Origin: Anoplopoma fimbria
Lineage: Eukaryota; Chordata; Actinopteri; Perciformes; Anoplopomatidae
DNA length: 64,000 bases
Direction: 5' to 3'
Assembly: GCF_027596085.1 (NCBI RefSeq)
Contig: NC_072472.1
Coordinates: 23,719,052-23,783,051 of the forward strand
The translations under genes and the position numbers were made by a program. Shown piece by piece: positions 1 through 17,289 of the stretch. How positions within the stretch are numbered: position 1 is the stretch's first letter; each line of letters opens with the position of its first letter. The notes below the pieces were generated by a model that worked only from the letters and a program-made list of their open reading frames with translations, was not told the DNA's origin and made no database searches.

Positions 1-2204
<2,204 letters not shown>

Positions 2205-2264
2205 TAGGGCTGCAGCTATCGATTATTTTGGTAATAGAGTATTATACCAATTAATCAATTAACT
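2205..2264 (+). mobile_element. MITE-like fragment, 'GGGCTGCAGCTATCGATTA' end
   Basis: AGGGCTGCAGCTATCGATTA followed by more ATTAATCAATTAACT-type sequence is the terminal part of a very common teleost nonautonomous DNA element. Only one end is recognisable. Class (probably hAT-like) is from memory. Confidence 0.55.
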
Positions 2265-2739
2265 AAGGAGCAATAGTAAATATACAAAATAGAAAAAAAA
2301 GATTGGTTTCCTTTCAAGAAAAAAACAAACATTGTATTGCCTAAATGGTGCACAATCATATTATCTTTTAAAAAACCTTTTATTGCATTTAGGTGCCATA
2401 TTACATTCTGGGTTTCAAGCGGTATAAACAGCCAAGAATTCTGAAAGGTATCCTTTTACTTTGTTACTCTTATAGATTACATCTATAGGGGTTATTTGCA
2501 TAATAACTTAATAGTTTTCATTTTGTTATTATACATGCTTAGAGCTGGTGTTAGTTAGTGAAACAGGTCATTACTCCCTCTCTAATATCTATTTTATAGG
2601 ACCGTGAAAACCTCCATTTAACATTAGTTGTTAGCCCTTTGCAGGTGTGTGCTTTCCACCAGTTGCTAACAGTTAGCTCTCATACTGCCGATTTTGACGC
2701 AGATTTGTTATTCAATTATTTTGCCACCAGTAGGTTGAT

Positions 2740-3140
2740 ATTTTACTGAACTACCTGAACTATTGGATGAATTGCTATGACATTTGGTACAGGTATCCAT
2801 TGTGCCCAGACAATCAATCCTATATCACCACCAGCAGGGTCAATGCTTTCTCTTATCCTGTGAAATATCTTCTGTGTTCTGTGCAGACAAAGTGTCTGGG
2901 TTTCTTTGTTGAGTTTTGTGGCTGTTGTGGGAAATATCTCAACAACTAATGGAGCAATCAGCATTAAGTTTAGCAAACACAATTATGTTATACACAAGAT
3001 TAATTATAATAACTCTGGTTATCCCAACTGTTCATTCAGTGGTATCATCTGGTTAAAACCTATTTTTTTTTAATTCTTGCAGAACGAATGAGATCCCCAT
3101 CAGCCTATGCTGTCTTTGGTGTTAATAGCTACCAGGTCTT
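2740..3140 (+). repeat. Degraded teleost dispersed repeat, class unknown
   Basis: Phrases such as TATTGGATGAATTGCTATGA, CATTTGGTACAGGTATCCAT, AATAACTCTGGTTATCCCAA and GAGATCCCCATCAGCCT occur in this order in an abundant dispersed repeat of fish genomes that I recognise but cannot name. No coding capacity remains. Confidence 0.5.
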
Positions 3141-3852
<712 letters not shown>

Positions 3853-4048
3853 CGGGGCTTTCGTGTGAAGATCAAAGCCTGTGAAAGACTATGAAGACAG
3901 TGAACACTGGAAAGGAGACAAATGTGATGTAGGAGGCTCTTAGAACACAAAACACTTGAAAGCCCAGTCGTTCAAAGTGTTTCATGGAGGAAGAAGGAAG
4001 ACGAGACATTTTTCCTGCATATCAGACATAACAGGATGCACACTGGAA

Positions 4049-4074
4049 ACACACACACACACACACACACACAC
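4049..4074. repeat. (AC)13 microsatellite
   Basis: Short perfect AC array about 200 bases after the longer one at 3721-3850. Confidence 0.95.
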
Positions 4075-7000
4075 TTCATGGTGACTCTGTCCCAGGCTGC
4101 AACCTTTGTGTGTTTGAGAGCACTGTGAGGGTGAGCAAAACAATGGGCCTGAAAAAAACCACACACCTTGTCTGCCCACACACAAACTAAAACAGATCAG
4201 TGTTAATTCCTCCAAAGCCCCACAGAGGCCTGGGAGCAGTCCAAGGATACAGAGGAGAGAGAGACAGAGAGAGAAAACGTGCAATCCAACTGTTCACATC
4301 AAATTCAGAGGTGGTTCAAGGACACATGACCAGTATATTCTGAGCACAATGTGTTTTTGACTGCTCTGAAGAACTACTGAGTCATGATTGTGTCAGCAAG
4401 TAAATGCATTTCTCGTAAGTCGAGACCCTTATTAGCGATTCTTGCTCACCAGTCTTCACTTAAATGATATACATTACAGGTGAACTGGTACTATCTGTAG
4501 AGAAGTATTTTGCAGTTCCTTTACATCTCCATCCACTCTCTTTATCGATTCTTCACAATCAATAAAGAACATGAACAATATGTATGTGAGGGTGTGTTTT
4601 TGTTTCACTCTTTTAATATAAAGCAGCCTCAGCTGTTATAGAGTGAACAATAAACTGTGAGACTGATCGTCTAGATGAGTTTGTGCTGGATTACATGCTG
4701 CATTGTTTTCCTGTGAATCTCTCATACTTAGATAGACAACATGAATCTCCACCACTACACATACATACAAACCACTGTATACACAGGTAATTACTAAATG
4801 TATATACATCGAATAGCTATTTGTGAAAACATGATCATAAATATAATTAAAAATGGGGTGTGATTTCGTACAAAAATGACATATAATAGCTTCAATGGCA
4901 TGCTAAACAAAGCTGATATTATGAATAAAGATGGGCAATGCTTGCATGTTACGGATTCATTTCACAGTATACTACTCACAATGAAATAAATGCCTGATAA
5001 GTGCCCCACTGCTGACACATTTAATTGTGAGACAATGCTATTTTACTGGATACATTTGGATACAAGAGACCAGGTCTTAACAGAGCCTCGTGGTATTAGG
5101 CCTTCCTGCCGTGGTCACTGCGCTCATGAACAGGTGCTCCTCTGAAGGGGCTCTCTGGTCAAAGACGAGCCCTTTGCAGGGTCATTACCATGTGAACAGT
5201 TCTGCTTCAAGAGCTACACATGACTATTAGCCTGAGAGCTCTGCAGGAGACAAGAGCACAATGTGCTGCTCAGTGTACTTTGATTCAGTACTGCAATATT
5301 TATTTCACTGCAGTACAGGCTTATCCAGTGATAATATCCATATCCAAGCTACAATAACGTATATAGAATAATAATATAATAGTCCTCTCATCATTGTTTT
5401 GGTTTTTGAAGATTTTCACTGAAAAAAAGAAATAAAAAACATTCATATACAAACACATTTATACATGTGGCAAGTGTAGTGTAGCCACCTAACTTGCATA
5501 TGTTTGGATTTAGGGTCGGGAATATTTTGGCACCTCACTATTCCATTCTGCTTCATAAGGCTACAATGCAAATATAAAAGTATGCATCAACATTTTGTAT
5601 TTCTATACCTGATTTATTTTGTCTCACTCTGTGAATACTTGCTACTATTAAACAGAGTATTTGTAATGATCTTACATTATCTGTTTGAATTTACCAGTAG
5701 TTACATATTGAAGAGAATTGTTATCTGGAAGGTCACATTTGCACACATATGCATAATATTTGCATTTAGTGTGGCTCTTGTTCAGGTCTGTTTTCCCTTG
5801 AACTTCACGGAAGCCAAAATTCCTCCGTGCACACCAGCTCTGAAGTCAGGGGTTTCTGGCTGGATTGTATCTCTCTGTAGTTGTTCACGCTTAGCCATCC
5901 TCAAGCTGAAGAAGTAGCCTAGCTGTGTTAATGAGTGTTAATGCAACACATTGTTAACGTCCATCACGTTTCACCATCCAGTTGATTCAGCCATAAGGAA
6001 CAAACAGCCCGATTGCACTTAATCATTACAGGCCACCATAATATTGAGAATTGTGTTTTAAAGTATAGATTATTGCCTCTCCTGCATTGTGACGTAATCT
6101 TTCAAGAAAAAAACGTGATGCATCTAAGAATTGTTTCCCCCCCACCCGTTTGGACAGTGGGAAGAAACCAGAGCACCCAAAGAAAAACAAATCACAATCA
6201 GAGAGAACATGCAAACCGTAGTAAACAGGGTGCTTTGGTGGAGAGAACAGCTTAGAATACACTTCTCAGAGTAAACTCAAAGAGCTGCTGATCATGTTGC
6301 AGATCAGAACATCACTTGAAGTGATTAATAAAAAATAAAAAACAATCAAGACTGAAACTACAAAAGGTTTGCACTGCCAGTGGTTCTTTTGTTTTCTTAT
6401 TTTCCCTTTTTGCATTATTGATTTATTTTCTGCTTTGCAACTGATTTCTCCTCTTAATATTCTTTAACATAAAGTAACAATAAGCAGCTTCATTTATTCA
6501 GTAAGCTAATAATTCAGTTACCAGAAACAGAAGTCCGTTCAGTCCTTCAAAGGCACATGTTCTTTTTTTGAAGAGCTAATGTTGATACAAACTATCGATG
6601 CATTTGTATAATACTCCATTGCCAAAAGCGCTTTTCCTGCACAAAGAGAAAACGGCCTTATAAGCTGGCAGAGAGTGGGAATTTAACGAGTATATGGATT
6701 GGCGAGCAGGAACACTAAGCTTGGCTGACAGACAGATTGAAAAACAGAGGGAGAAATCAATCAGTGAATGTGCAGGCTCAACAATGCATCAATGACTTTA
6801 CTAAGGGCAGACAAGAGCAAAAAATGAACCAGAGAGAGGGAAAAGAGGGAGATGGATGGAGAAGAAAGAGAGGGGAAGAGATGTCGCTAGCAGCCATTTC
6901 CATCTGTAATAATTTCCCCTCTGCCCTGTGATGGACTGATCGATGTCTTAAGGGTGGATTAACTGGAGGAGCCCCCATCAGCTGAACCCATTCAAACACT

Positions 7001-10000
7001 ATGGCAGACAGTGAAAGCACTCACAAAAGGAAGCGGGTGGGAACAGAGACACACACCGTGTTTCTGCTTTCGGCTCGATCTAGCTCATTACCTGTGTTTG
7101 TCTTGGAACCGGATGCAATTTACATCCAGCCAGGCCTGTAAAATCTCTTGAACCTGAACAGTGGAGAGTTCAGCCACCGGAGCCGACAGAAATAAACACA
7201 GTGGAGGACAATTTAATGGGAAGGATTCACATCGGTAGCAGCTCTCAGAGGGATGGAGCAGCAGAACAAACGCACACTTTAAGGAGCCCGGTATTTCTTT
7301 TAGTCTCCATGCAGTCAGCAGGTCATGACCTTAGCGAGGGAAGATAATACTCAGTGTGCTGATGGCCTATCAAGTATGTGTGTCGATACACACACACACA
7401 CACACACCGTAAAAAAACACCTAAAAAATCCCCCTCCTGCAAGAATGTGCACAACCATAAGGGTTAAGCAGATTCTACACTTAAACTTACAAGCAGCAGA
7501 ACTTAAGTCAAGTCAGGTTGATTTGTCTTATAAGTTTCTTTCTTAAATAAAATGGCCGCAATAGTCTACTTAATTGCTAAAACAATTATACAATTATTCA
7601 AATTAATCATTCAGAGAAAAATATTCATACATGAGTTTGATAACTGAATTATGGCCTCACTTTACATGCATGTCTGTCCAACATGTCACCATTTCATATT
7701 TTTTTGCTTTTAGACATTTGTGTTAAAATGTCATTGTCACCTCTACCTCTCTGCCCAAAATGTTTTGTTAGGTTACAGTGAACTCAATAATGAGCCCTGG
7801 TCTACTTGTACTTTGAATTTAAACACCTGCTATAAGTCCTACAATCTCCAACAGCATATGAAAACATTCAACATAAAAAATCTCAGACATTAAAGTCATC
7901 TTTGTTTTCAGCAACCTACTAACTGGAATCTAGAGGTAGAAAATCTATGATCACATGAACACTCACTACTCTGAGGCTGCAGTGAGTCGTCAGTTTTATG
8001 TTAATAACCACTGCAGTATACATTTTTTTATTCCATTGCAGCTGTTCTGTGGGTTCAGCTCTGCCAACTTATGTCTTCAGATTGCATTACAATCAGTAAC
8101 AGCACCCTGCTTTTTATCAGTTGCTATGTTTACTGACATTCTACATGAAAGAGTCAGTGAGTCTTTTGCTCTTAAAGTAAACCGCTGCAGAGCTCCGTCT
8201 TTGAAGTATGCTTATGCTCTTCCCTTGGACTCTTGGAAGGGTGTCTTGCTAACTGTTTACCACTGCTTTGTTGAACAGTAATGAGAGGGGGACCTCTAAT
8301 GTGTGATGCCACACTAATGAACCACTCCACAGAGATTTGATTGGAATAGATAGAAACAGTTGTAACTCCCACTCATAGGAGCATACCAAGACATCTACTA
8401 GCAAATTAAGGGGCTCTCTAATATAACAGCCATCTCATTCTATGATAAACCCACAATATCAGGATTAGATTTTCACAATTGGGAAAAGCTGGAATGAAAA
8501 ATGATGAGTACATGATTAGATAGTGCCTTGAAGGATCCAAACAGGATTTGATTAAAATAGCATGATATGTGGCATCATTGATCATGACATTAAGTCGGTT
8601 CCAATAACTCTTTGGTCTTGGACGGCGTGGTTCATCACTGTCAATGCCAATCTTTGTATCTACATCTTAGTACAACACATTGAGTGTTTGTATTTGTATT
8701 TTGTATCTTGTGTGTACAAAAAGATATTGGGCTGGCCATAAGATTACAAAATGTGAGTTCTTTAATTATGCGGTATTGCCCCTTTAATTCAACAAGCCAC
8801 TTCTGCAGCTACCCCTTCTCATTATAGGGGCTCAGTCCCTGATGAAGACAAATGGAAGAGGCCCTCCCGCAAATCCAGACAGTCATGTTCCATCAGCCCG
8901 CAGCAGAGAGCTGTCTGCCAAGGTAAACACAAACACTCGCCACCACAGAACAATGTCTGCCAGCCAGCGGGGCTGTGCTAGCTCGCTGCATTTGACAAAA
9001 CAAACAAACACAAGAAAGAGCTACAAAGCATGAGCAAGGATGTAGGCTTATACGACAAGGGGAGGTAAGGTTAATAAAGGGCCTGTTTGGGTAAGTGAAC
9101 AAAAAGTAGCTAGCTGTTACGCAGTTACATGTGTCATTCCATCATTCTACATTATCATCATCATTCATTTACATCTCAGGTCTATTCATTCATTCATATA
9201 TGTCCACAGTTTCCCTTTAGACATTCAGTAAAAACTAAACAAAAATGATCCCTCAGTCCTTTAGTTCATTAACTAGATTGAAAACAAAATAAAATCAGCT
9301 GCCAACCTTAAGTGCATATCTAAACACTTACCAAATAGAAAAATGTTACCCTTGAAACTCATTCTCATTTATTAAAATGTTGTATGCTCTGCCATTTCTC
9401 TCCACTCCTCTCGTTACTTGTGTTACTCAGTGTTGGCCATAGTAGCTCACTCCTGCCTGAGTGCAACCTGGCGATAGAGGAGAGGGGGAGTTTCTAAAAT
9501 GATCTGAAAAATTATTCATGAAACATTCAATTTTTTTTCCAGAGACGCTGAGGCTATTTTTCCACTTTACTGAAGTCCGTCATTCCCCTTTTTGGAAGTT
9601 ACACTGTTGTTGTTGTTGCTGTGCAAAACGGTATCTGGTCATTATGTCAACAAGTGGGAATAGTGCCATTATTAAGATGAAAATGGTACCAGTATTATCA
9701 TTAACGAAATGATATGGCACAGTCCCGGCTCTCATTCAGCTGCAAAATCAGACCATTTAGCTGACATTCCTCACAAAACGTTATACTGTATATACTTGAA
9801 CTAATATCAGAGACAAAATTGGGGCCCAGTTTGACAAAATGATGCAGTTAGCACAGGTTTATGAGTAGAGATTTCACAGCAGATTATATTTTGGCACTGT
9901 ATTTATAAAGTTGTTCAAGACTGTTGAAGGCTAATATATAAACTACAAGTATTCTTCAGTGTCAAAAAATGTGGTGAGAACTTAGGTTATGAAATGTTGA

Positions 10001-10983
10001 CATCAACTTTGTTAGTGGTGAAAATATCAAACCCTTGTTAGCTCTGATTTGGAAGTACCATCCCGGATATGATTTGCTGCTTTGGAAAACAAGACAATAA
10101 TATAGGATCACAGAATATGTATCTTACTTATCAATTATATGCAGACTTAAAAAAAAAATGATTATGCCAGCACAGCACTACCGCACAATACAACAGAGCC
10201 ATTCAAGTATCAGCTGCCCAGAAACATAAAAAGACAAAAAGAGTTAACTTAAAATAAAGTGCCTTTTGCCTCCTAAACCCTCTCACCCACTATCATTATC
10301 ACCCCGTATTTTCTTTGACTTGTCTCTTTGTGTCATTGTCATGGTTATCTGAGCAGATCTCAAACACCCCCCACAATAAAGCTGTCAGCTGAGCAACTGG
10401 CAGCTTGATTCATTCCCACTCTGTATCATCTGGCGATCCCTCCCACCTGGTGCTACGGTGCTGCGTACATCCACAATTTCATATCAGGACCAGAGAGGCT
10501 TTTATTTGATGCTAACACACAGCGTGTGGACGCTGAGTGCCATTTAAAGATACTAATACAGGCACATTAGCTTAAATGAGCTCAAATGATGTGATGAAAT
10601 TTGATCTCAGGTCAGTGAGAGCTTACAAAGCACCACAGTGCATCATTACAATGCATTACTGCTTTTACACAGTGGGACAGCTCTAAAACACAGCCTTCAG
10701 TGCACTCTGTGGGCCTCAATCTTCTATCTGTTTATGATAAAGCAATGTATACCGGCAGCCTTAAACAGCACTGTTGCATCACCAACTGAATGTATTGTAT
10801 GACCCATGTGCATTGTTAGAGTGTCTCGGGCCCACTGGTATAAAGTGCATTATTTATGCTTCCCTGCTCTTTGTGGCTCGATGTATCCAAGATGAATGAA
10901 GAGGAAGATGAAGCGCTATGTTGTGACTGCCAGAGGTGAAGGGCTCAGGAATGAAAAATCTACCCAGACTGGCCCTGTTTTAC

Positions 10984-10987
<4 letters not shown>
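4075..10987. other. Unique-looking intron DNA, no gene seen
   Basis: About 6.9 kb with only a short AC array (7388-7407). The 137-codon open frame at 5504-5917 (+) is AT-driven and has no family motif. A purine-rich segment lies at 6820-6890. Confidence 0.45.
7388..7407. repeat. (AC)10 microsatellite
   Basis: Short perfect AC array. Confidence 0.95.
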
Positions 10988-11076
<89 letters not shown>

Positions 11077-11086
11077 CACACACACA
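10988..11086. repeat. (CA)n microsatellite, 99 bp, one interruption
   Basis: CA array broken by a single AA step near 11075. Confidence 0.97.
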
Positions 11087-11744
11087 AATGCAAGCAAGCA
11101 CCCACCCTTTATGCCCTCCCCCCACCCCCCAGTCACTTGCCATCTCCTAGCCTATTTGAAGGTGACATGTAGTAGGAGATGGATGTGTGTTTGCAGCCAT
11201 TAAAATGTCCCCAGGAGGCGAAAGAGCTGTTTGTGTCTTTAGAAGAGTTACAGGGCCCCGGGTGAGACAGAAACAGGAGACTCACGCTGCTGAGATGTTT
11301 TCATCATAACAGGACAACCCTTTGTCGCCGCTGAGAAGGAACACGGCTGCCGTATAAAAAACGCTGGGCACGTGAAGGGAAAAAAAGAAAGGTAGAGCTG
11401 TTTGATGGCAACTTCAGCTGGCAGGCCGAGAGCAGTCTTTAAAACAGGGTCTGTCTCAGAAGTCAATTTGGTTTTCCGACACTTGCTGTGAACTACAACA
11501 ACACGCTTTATTCATTTCTGTCACTGTCACAATAGGTGACTTAATCTGTTAACATTTGGAAAGGAGATCACCAATATTTCACTATAATTCAATTCATTTA
11601 AATGAACTCTAGGGTTCAGAGATCCTATCTATGGTCTATATGACGTTGCCTCGCTGCATGGACTCAGTAGGATTGTTTTTTATGAAAAGATTGAAGTTGC
11701 TAAAAGCTCATAGTTTATAAGCTATATTATCACCTAGTTTAGTC
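11087..11744. other. No feature recognised
   Basis: Moderate GC near 11200-11350, no motif identified. Confidence 0.45.
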
Positions 11745-11930
11745 TAGTGGTTCCAAACCCAGGAATGGGACCCCCTCCAAAGGGTCGCCAGATAAATCTG
11801 AGGGGTCATGAGCAGATAAATTGGAGAATATATAATAAAAATCCAAAATCTTATACACAAATCTACTCCCTAATGTTTGATTTTGTTTTGTTTCGTATTG
11901 GATAATTCAGTTACTGAAATTACAACATGA
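11745..11930 (+). mobile_element. hAT-like nonautonomous element fragment
   Basis: TAGTGGTTCCAAACCCAGGA, then GGGACCCCCTCCAAAGGGTC and GAGGGGTCATGAG, match the 'AGTGGTTCTCAACC...GGGTCGCGA' type end of common vertebrate hAT-like repeats. TTAACCACTG at 12418-12427 could be the opposite end, giving about 680 bases, but this is unproven. Confidence 0.5.
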
Positions 11931-14900
11931 GATAGGTTTGGAGGGGGAAAGCTAAAAACTCTTAGACATTTGGAAAGTGAAACCAGACACCGTTTATATA
12001 TGCACCATGGGGTCTATCTATTCAATTACATTACATTATATGTTTATATACTATATACTGGAATATATATTCTTGTTTAAGTTTTGTTACATCTTTTGCT
12101 GCATTAAAGGGTTTACACTTGAATCGAGACAAAAAACAGTTGGAACATGTGTTTTTTTGGTTTTGTTTTTTCCTGTAAAATCTTAATCTTAATCAGTTCA
12201 AAGTACAATATTTCCTTCTGACATGTGAAGTGACATTTAAAGTAGCATGATAATACTCAACTTAATTACACATAGCCCAAAATTAGGAATTTTGGATGTC
12301 ATAATATGGAGGTCGAGTGTTGTATTTCGCTAGTTGTAAAATCTTCATTACAGTTGAGTGATATATTTTTTTTTTTCTTAACTTACAAGACCGTTGTAGC
12401 TGTTCTATTATTTGCCTTTAACCACTGTATCCACAATGCTGAACAGTGTAGAACAGGTGCCTTTAGACAGTAGCCTAATGCATCATATTTAGCGCATTGC
12501 AGAAATTGAGAGATACGGAAGTATTTCATGTGGATCAGTCAAATTTTGCCAAAACCTGAGCAACGGGGCTAATATCCATTCCTACATGGGTTGCAGTGTG
12601 CAGACATGAAATGAAAATGAACGTTCTGCTCCAGTTTAATATGAATACAGATGAAAGGCAAAGCTATTCATAATTTCCTCTTCCTCTCCCAGATTAGAGC
12701 ATAATCTTTCAATGAAAGCAGTTGTTTATCTTTATTGGAGGAGGAGATAAAAGCAAGAGAACAAAAGGTATGTGATTGTATGCTTCTGCCATCATTCCTC
12801 AGCAGCCGCAGAGAAAAGTTCTGTCAACAGCTTCTATATGTGGTCGTAACAATTTGGGCTAACGCCGCTTGAGGCACTTACAGTACTTGAGTTCTCCTTC
12901 TAAAAACAATGAACACTAAAAGTATGCTGCCACAGTGTGAATGCAGTCATCTTAACAACTTTAGAGGCTAAAATGAGCGATGGTGAGAGAGTTAGGATGG
13001 CCCCATGAAGTGCTCCGCTCCTTGCAGGCATAATTAAACTAAGACGACCACACAGAGACACACACATACATCTTCATATCTGTGCAGTGTGCGAAGAAAA
13101 CACAGCGGCAATGTAATGAGGCAAACCAAATGCTTATCATAAAAAGCAATAGTTACTCAGGGATTATGAGCTCTTAATGATCGCAGCGCCGCCCAATTAA
13201 TGCAATATAATCTTAGTGGCTTGTTTGCACTGCCAGCACACTGCCTGATGGGAGCAGTAAGAGAGAAGGAGACGGTGAGAGGAGAAGAGAAATAGATAGC
13301 TCGGTACTGGTGGCAAGGCAGCACTGTCCTTGAGAGCATGTCAACTGAATGCTGAAGGAGGACAGTGTGGTAAGCTGCTGGCTCTGCCCCTCTGGCTGAG
13401 CTAACAGAGGAGAAGTCAGAGCCTGTCTGCATCTGAATGGGCCCCGCAACAGCCAAGTTCAACCAACATGACCGTAGAGTCTGTGAGAGTGTCTATGTGT
13501 TGCTGTATGACCATGGCAATTGGATTGGCTTTGGAGAGCTATTTTCTTCCTATTAAGCAAAACTGTTGACATAAATATTCCACTTTGAGACGTCATGTCT
13601 ACACAGTGATGACTGATTCACGCATGTTGCTTTGACGATTGCATAATCAGAAAATGTGTTATTATTGCCAGTCTTAACAAGTGAATGACCTGTTAATCGT
13701 TTACAGTTGCACTGTAGTTACAGATGCGTTGCACTCACTGTGATTACACAAGACAGTTTCATGTCTCAAACACTGACTCTCTCTCTCTCTAACCAGTTTT
13801 TGTAGCAACACAGCTCGGAGGAGCAAGAGATCATTTGTGCTGTATATAACAGTATATATAGCATAAGACTTGTCGATACACTTCAAGACATCAACTTACT
13901 TATGTTTATGCTCACTCATATTGATGCAACAGTAGTGTTGCAGTGTAGATCAATAGGAGGGTAAAATACCAATGCTATATATAAGACGGAGCATTTGTAC
14001 CTACTTATTACTTCATAATTGATATAAAATCTAAATATATCTATAGTATCTACTATGAGCCTATTGGTTGTCAATTGGTTTATCCTCTGGGTCATATGTC
14101 ATTCAAACCAATACCAGACAGCAGTAATAGCAACAGCCTATCTGCAGGGTTGGAAGAGTTACTTTAAAAATGTGATCCCATACAATTACTAATCATTTAT
14201 TAAAACATGAAGCCAGTAACCTAACCCAAGTACTCTAATATCAAAGTAACATAACTTGATTTCTTTCTGTTGCTTTTGGATTACAACAATACCAAATATA
14301 CAAATAGAGATGAGAGAAAGGAAAAATGCTGATGTGTTGCAGTTGTCCTTATGGCAGAAAAAGGGAACAACATCACAGTGCAGTGCAAGTTCTGCCCTGC
14401 AGCTGTGAAAGTGCTGTCATCATCTGAGGACTCGAGTCATTTGGCACATTAGTGTTGCCCGATTTTAACTTGGAGCAGCAGCCATAAATGAAATTAAATT
14501 AGCCTGAATGCAACATACCCGGTTTGTCCTGTATTGTGTTTGCTGGACCAGACATTTGAAGTGGTTGGCTCATTTCAGTACTTACAGACGTTTTGCAGCA
14601 ACAGTCAGACTTGATTAGACAGACAATACAATAGCTAACTGACAGTTGGATAACTTAAGCAATATGTGTAAATGATGTTACTGCTGACATTCTGGGGGTT
14701 CTCTACTTCTAATTATGTTGCAGTCCAATTAAGCTTCTCAAAGCTTGGATGATTTTAACATAAGTATGATTATAAGTACATCCTGTATCTCACTAGAAGA
14801 CACGTTTCTGGTCTCCTGTTCCACGCACTCTCTGGATGTGGTAACGACTTTTGTGATCTGATACAACAGATTGGGACTCAGCTGTGTACACATATGTGTG

Positions 14901-16904
14901 TCCACACTTGAAACTTCAATACAACCTTGCTGATCAGATACATTTTGTCGTTTAAAGCAGTGTTGTAAAACAGTGGATAAACACATTCAATTTCCTATAT
15001 TTCCCTCGTTATTTTTGCTGCTTGCTCTTCCTTCCTTCAGTATTAGTAGACTTGTTTAGTTGAAGTATAACAGCTAACAAAGCTCCACTAATTTGGATAC
15101 AAACACATGTTCCTACAAAGTCTTTGCATTAAAACTTCTCAATCTTTTTTTTTTTCTTTAAAAGCTTTTATTGTGAAGCAGCAAAAATATTAACTGTTGG
15201 GTTTTCATCAGGAGTAACTAAACACACCAAAGAGAGCAGGTCTCAGCTGTGCTCCAGCCCCAGTTCACTTCCTCTCTTCCCTTTGCTCTATTGGATGACA
15301 CAATGTGCGTAGTATAACCAGGGCCTCAGTCACTTAAGGATGTCAACAGTAAAGCAGCTGACTTAAAAGGATCTTGACAAATGAACACATTTGGTGTGCC
15401 GTTACCCAGTAATTACCACTCGTGTGGTACTTTAAAAAGAGCATACGTTTGAATAGATTGTGAAAAACACACTGCAGATGGTTAGAAATGATGTGGATGT
15501 TCCCTGTTTTACTTTCCGCTACACCTATGTCATTAATCATGTTCTCAAGTAGGGAGCCAGTGGGCATACTGTATGAGTGAATCTGTGAAAATGACTTCTA
15601 GATGGCATGGGAAACACAAGTAAAACACCACTCCATTACACAACATTAGAGTTCAATTCCATTTAATCGATTTGCTTATATATACACGTAGAGAAGCCTG
15701 TGGCTTTGTTTAACCTGTGGGTGTTTTTGTTAATTGTTAAAGCGACTGCGCTGCATTCCAACACTTTATAGAATAAAAATCACAGTCCACATGGGAACTG
15801 CTCTGTCTCCAACTGTGTTATTCGCACCACAAGTGAGATGGCGTGTGTCCCCCTTGAGGCCAAGAGTCTACATTTCATCAGAGTACTTGAGGACTACACT
15901 GCAAGGAAGGTCTCACTTCCAGAGAGACGTGAAGCTTAGTGTTGCTCTGAGCCACACAGTCAGGTAACTGGGATTTATCTTCACTTTGTCAAGTTAAACA
16001 GTCTGAGACTCTTACAGATAGGATTCATCTTCAGTGTTTTTGGTGCTACTATGATTAAAGGACTGAAATCAGAGAAAATCTAAATAAAGAGAAATCTCTC
16101 TTTCGAGAAAGTTTAGACACACCATTATTCCAGACATTAAATCAGCATTGATCAGATGTTCACAGAATGAACATTTCTTCAATAAACTGTTAAAGCTTCT
16201 AGAGACAGTGACAGAGACAAAGGCGAATTAATACTAATGAGATAACAGTAAAGGCTGGGTTTGACAATTCAGGGAGTTTGCATAAAAGCAATAACTAGAT
16301 AGATAGAGATGTAGATATCTATAAAGGTCACAAGATACATAAGACACTTTGAGCTCGGGAAAATTACTGCCAAGTTCTACAAAAGCTCAAAGATGAAATC
16401 AAACATCAGACGTCCTTGCCAGCAATGGCCCCAGTTCACATTATCATAAAAATGAACATCCCAGAACCCATAAACTTTATGAACTCAATGCTACCTCTAG
16501 TACCGCTGGTAGATTACCGGTCTAAGCTCTACTCGTTAAATATGCTTTAGTCTAAATAGGCTAGAGGCTGGCCTTGCCCTTATTTAGAAGTCTGAGCCAC
16601 CATTATAAATGACAGATTACAGAGCTTTTTACCTGCAAAACAACCAACTAATAATAATAATAATGTAATGAGAAGGGAAACATTTAATTACTAAAATCTG
16701 AGAAAGCAGAGACATGCAGAGGACTGTGCAATATTCAAGACAAGCAAGTCTTTTTTTTCTTCTTTTTACTTTAGACCTTGGATAAGTTTGGAAAGCTGGA
16801 AACGTTAAATTGGGGTCAGATCCCAAACAATATAAAACATTGTATACACAAGTCTGATAGAATAGTGTGTGGCATGGCATTGTTTCGAGGGCCCATTATA
16901 TAGT
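11931..16904. other. Mostly unique intron DNA
   Basis: Apart from the MITE-like fragment at 14145-14285 I see no gene or repeat. 12640-13450 is less AT-rich and free of obvious repeats. Confidence 0.4.
14145..14285 (+). mobile_element. MITE-like fragment, 'GGGTTGGAAGAGTTAC' end
   Basis: AGGGTTGGAAGAGTTACTTT with later AGTAACCTAACCCAAGTACT and CAAAGTAACATAACTTG resembles the widespread fish repeat that starts AGGGTTGGGAAGTAAC. Decayed, noncoding. Confidence 0.5.
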
Positions 16905-17285
16905 CCATTGCCCATTGCTTTGAAATTAGTCACTCTCCACGCAACTAACAGAAGCATATGTCTAATTATTATGCAGAATGATGCCACTAGATTTTCCCAG
17001 TTGCACATTTTGTTTTCCTACTCTATCGAAGTTATGATCCGCCCTACTCTGATTGGCTTACCCTGATATTCTTATCTTATACCTAACCAATATGTCTCCT
17101 CATGCCAGAACCTAACCAATCAGTGAAGGCTATGAATACTAGCCAACCAGAGGCAGAGGGGCAGGTCACGCCTTCTCCATAGTAGGACAACATATTGGCA
17201 AGATTTAATGGTCATTCTGCATAATAATTAGCCATGTGCTTCTATTTGTTGCAGGGAGTATGTATTGTCGGAGCGATGGGCGTTT
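16905..17285. mobile_element. Foldback / TIR element, about 380 bp
   Basis: Diverged inverted arms of about 75-110 bases (about 16905-17024 and 17179-17285) share a perfect 20-base core, 16962-16981 against 17212-17231 (CTAATTATTATGCAGAATGA). The unique centre contains smaller inverted pieces around ACCTAACCAATCAG. It has no coding capacity, so it is best seen as a nonautonomous DNA transposon. A further small inverted pair (GTTCAGAAA 17363-17371 / TTTCTGAAC 17401-17409) lies just outside. Confidence 0.6.
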
Positions 17286-17289
17286 GGAA

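Noticed and set aside
5504..5917. 137-codon open frame on the plus strand with hydrophobic stretches
   Set aside because: Hydrophobicity follows from T-rich sequence; no motif and isolated in an intron-like region.
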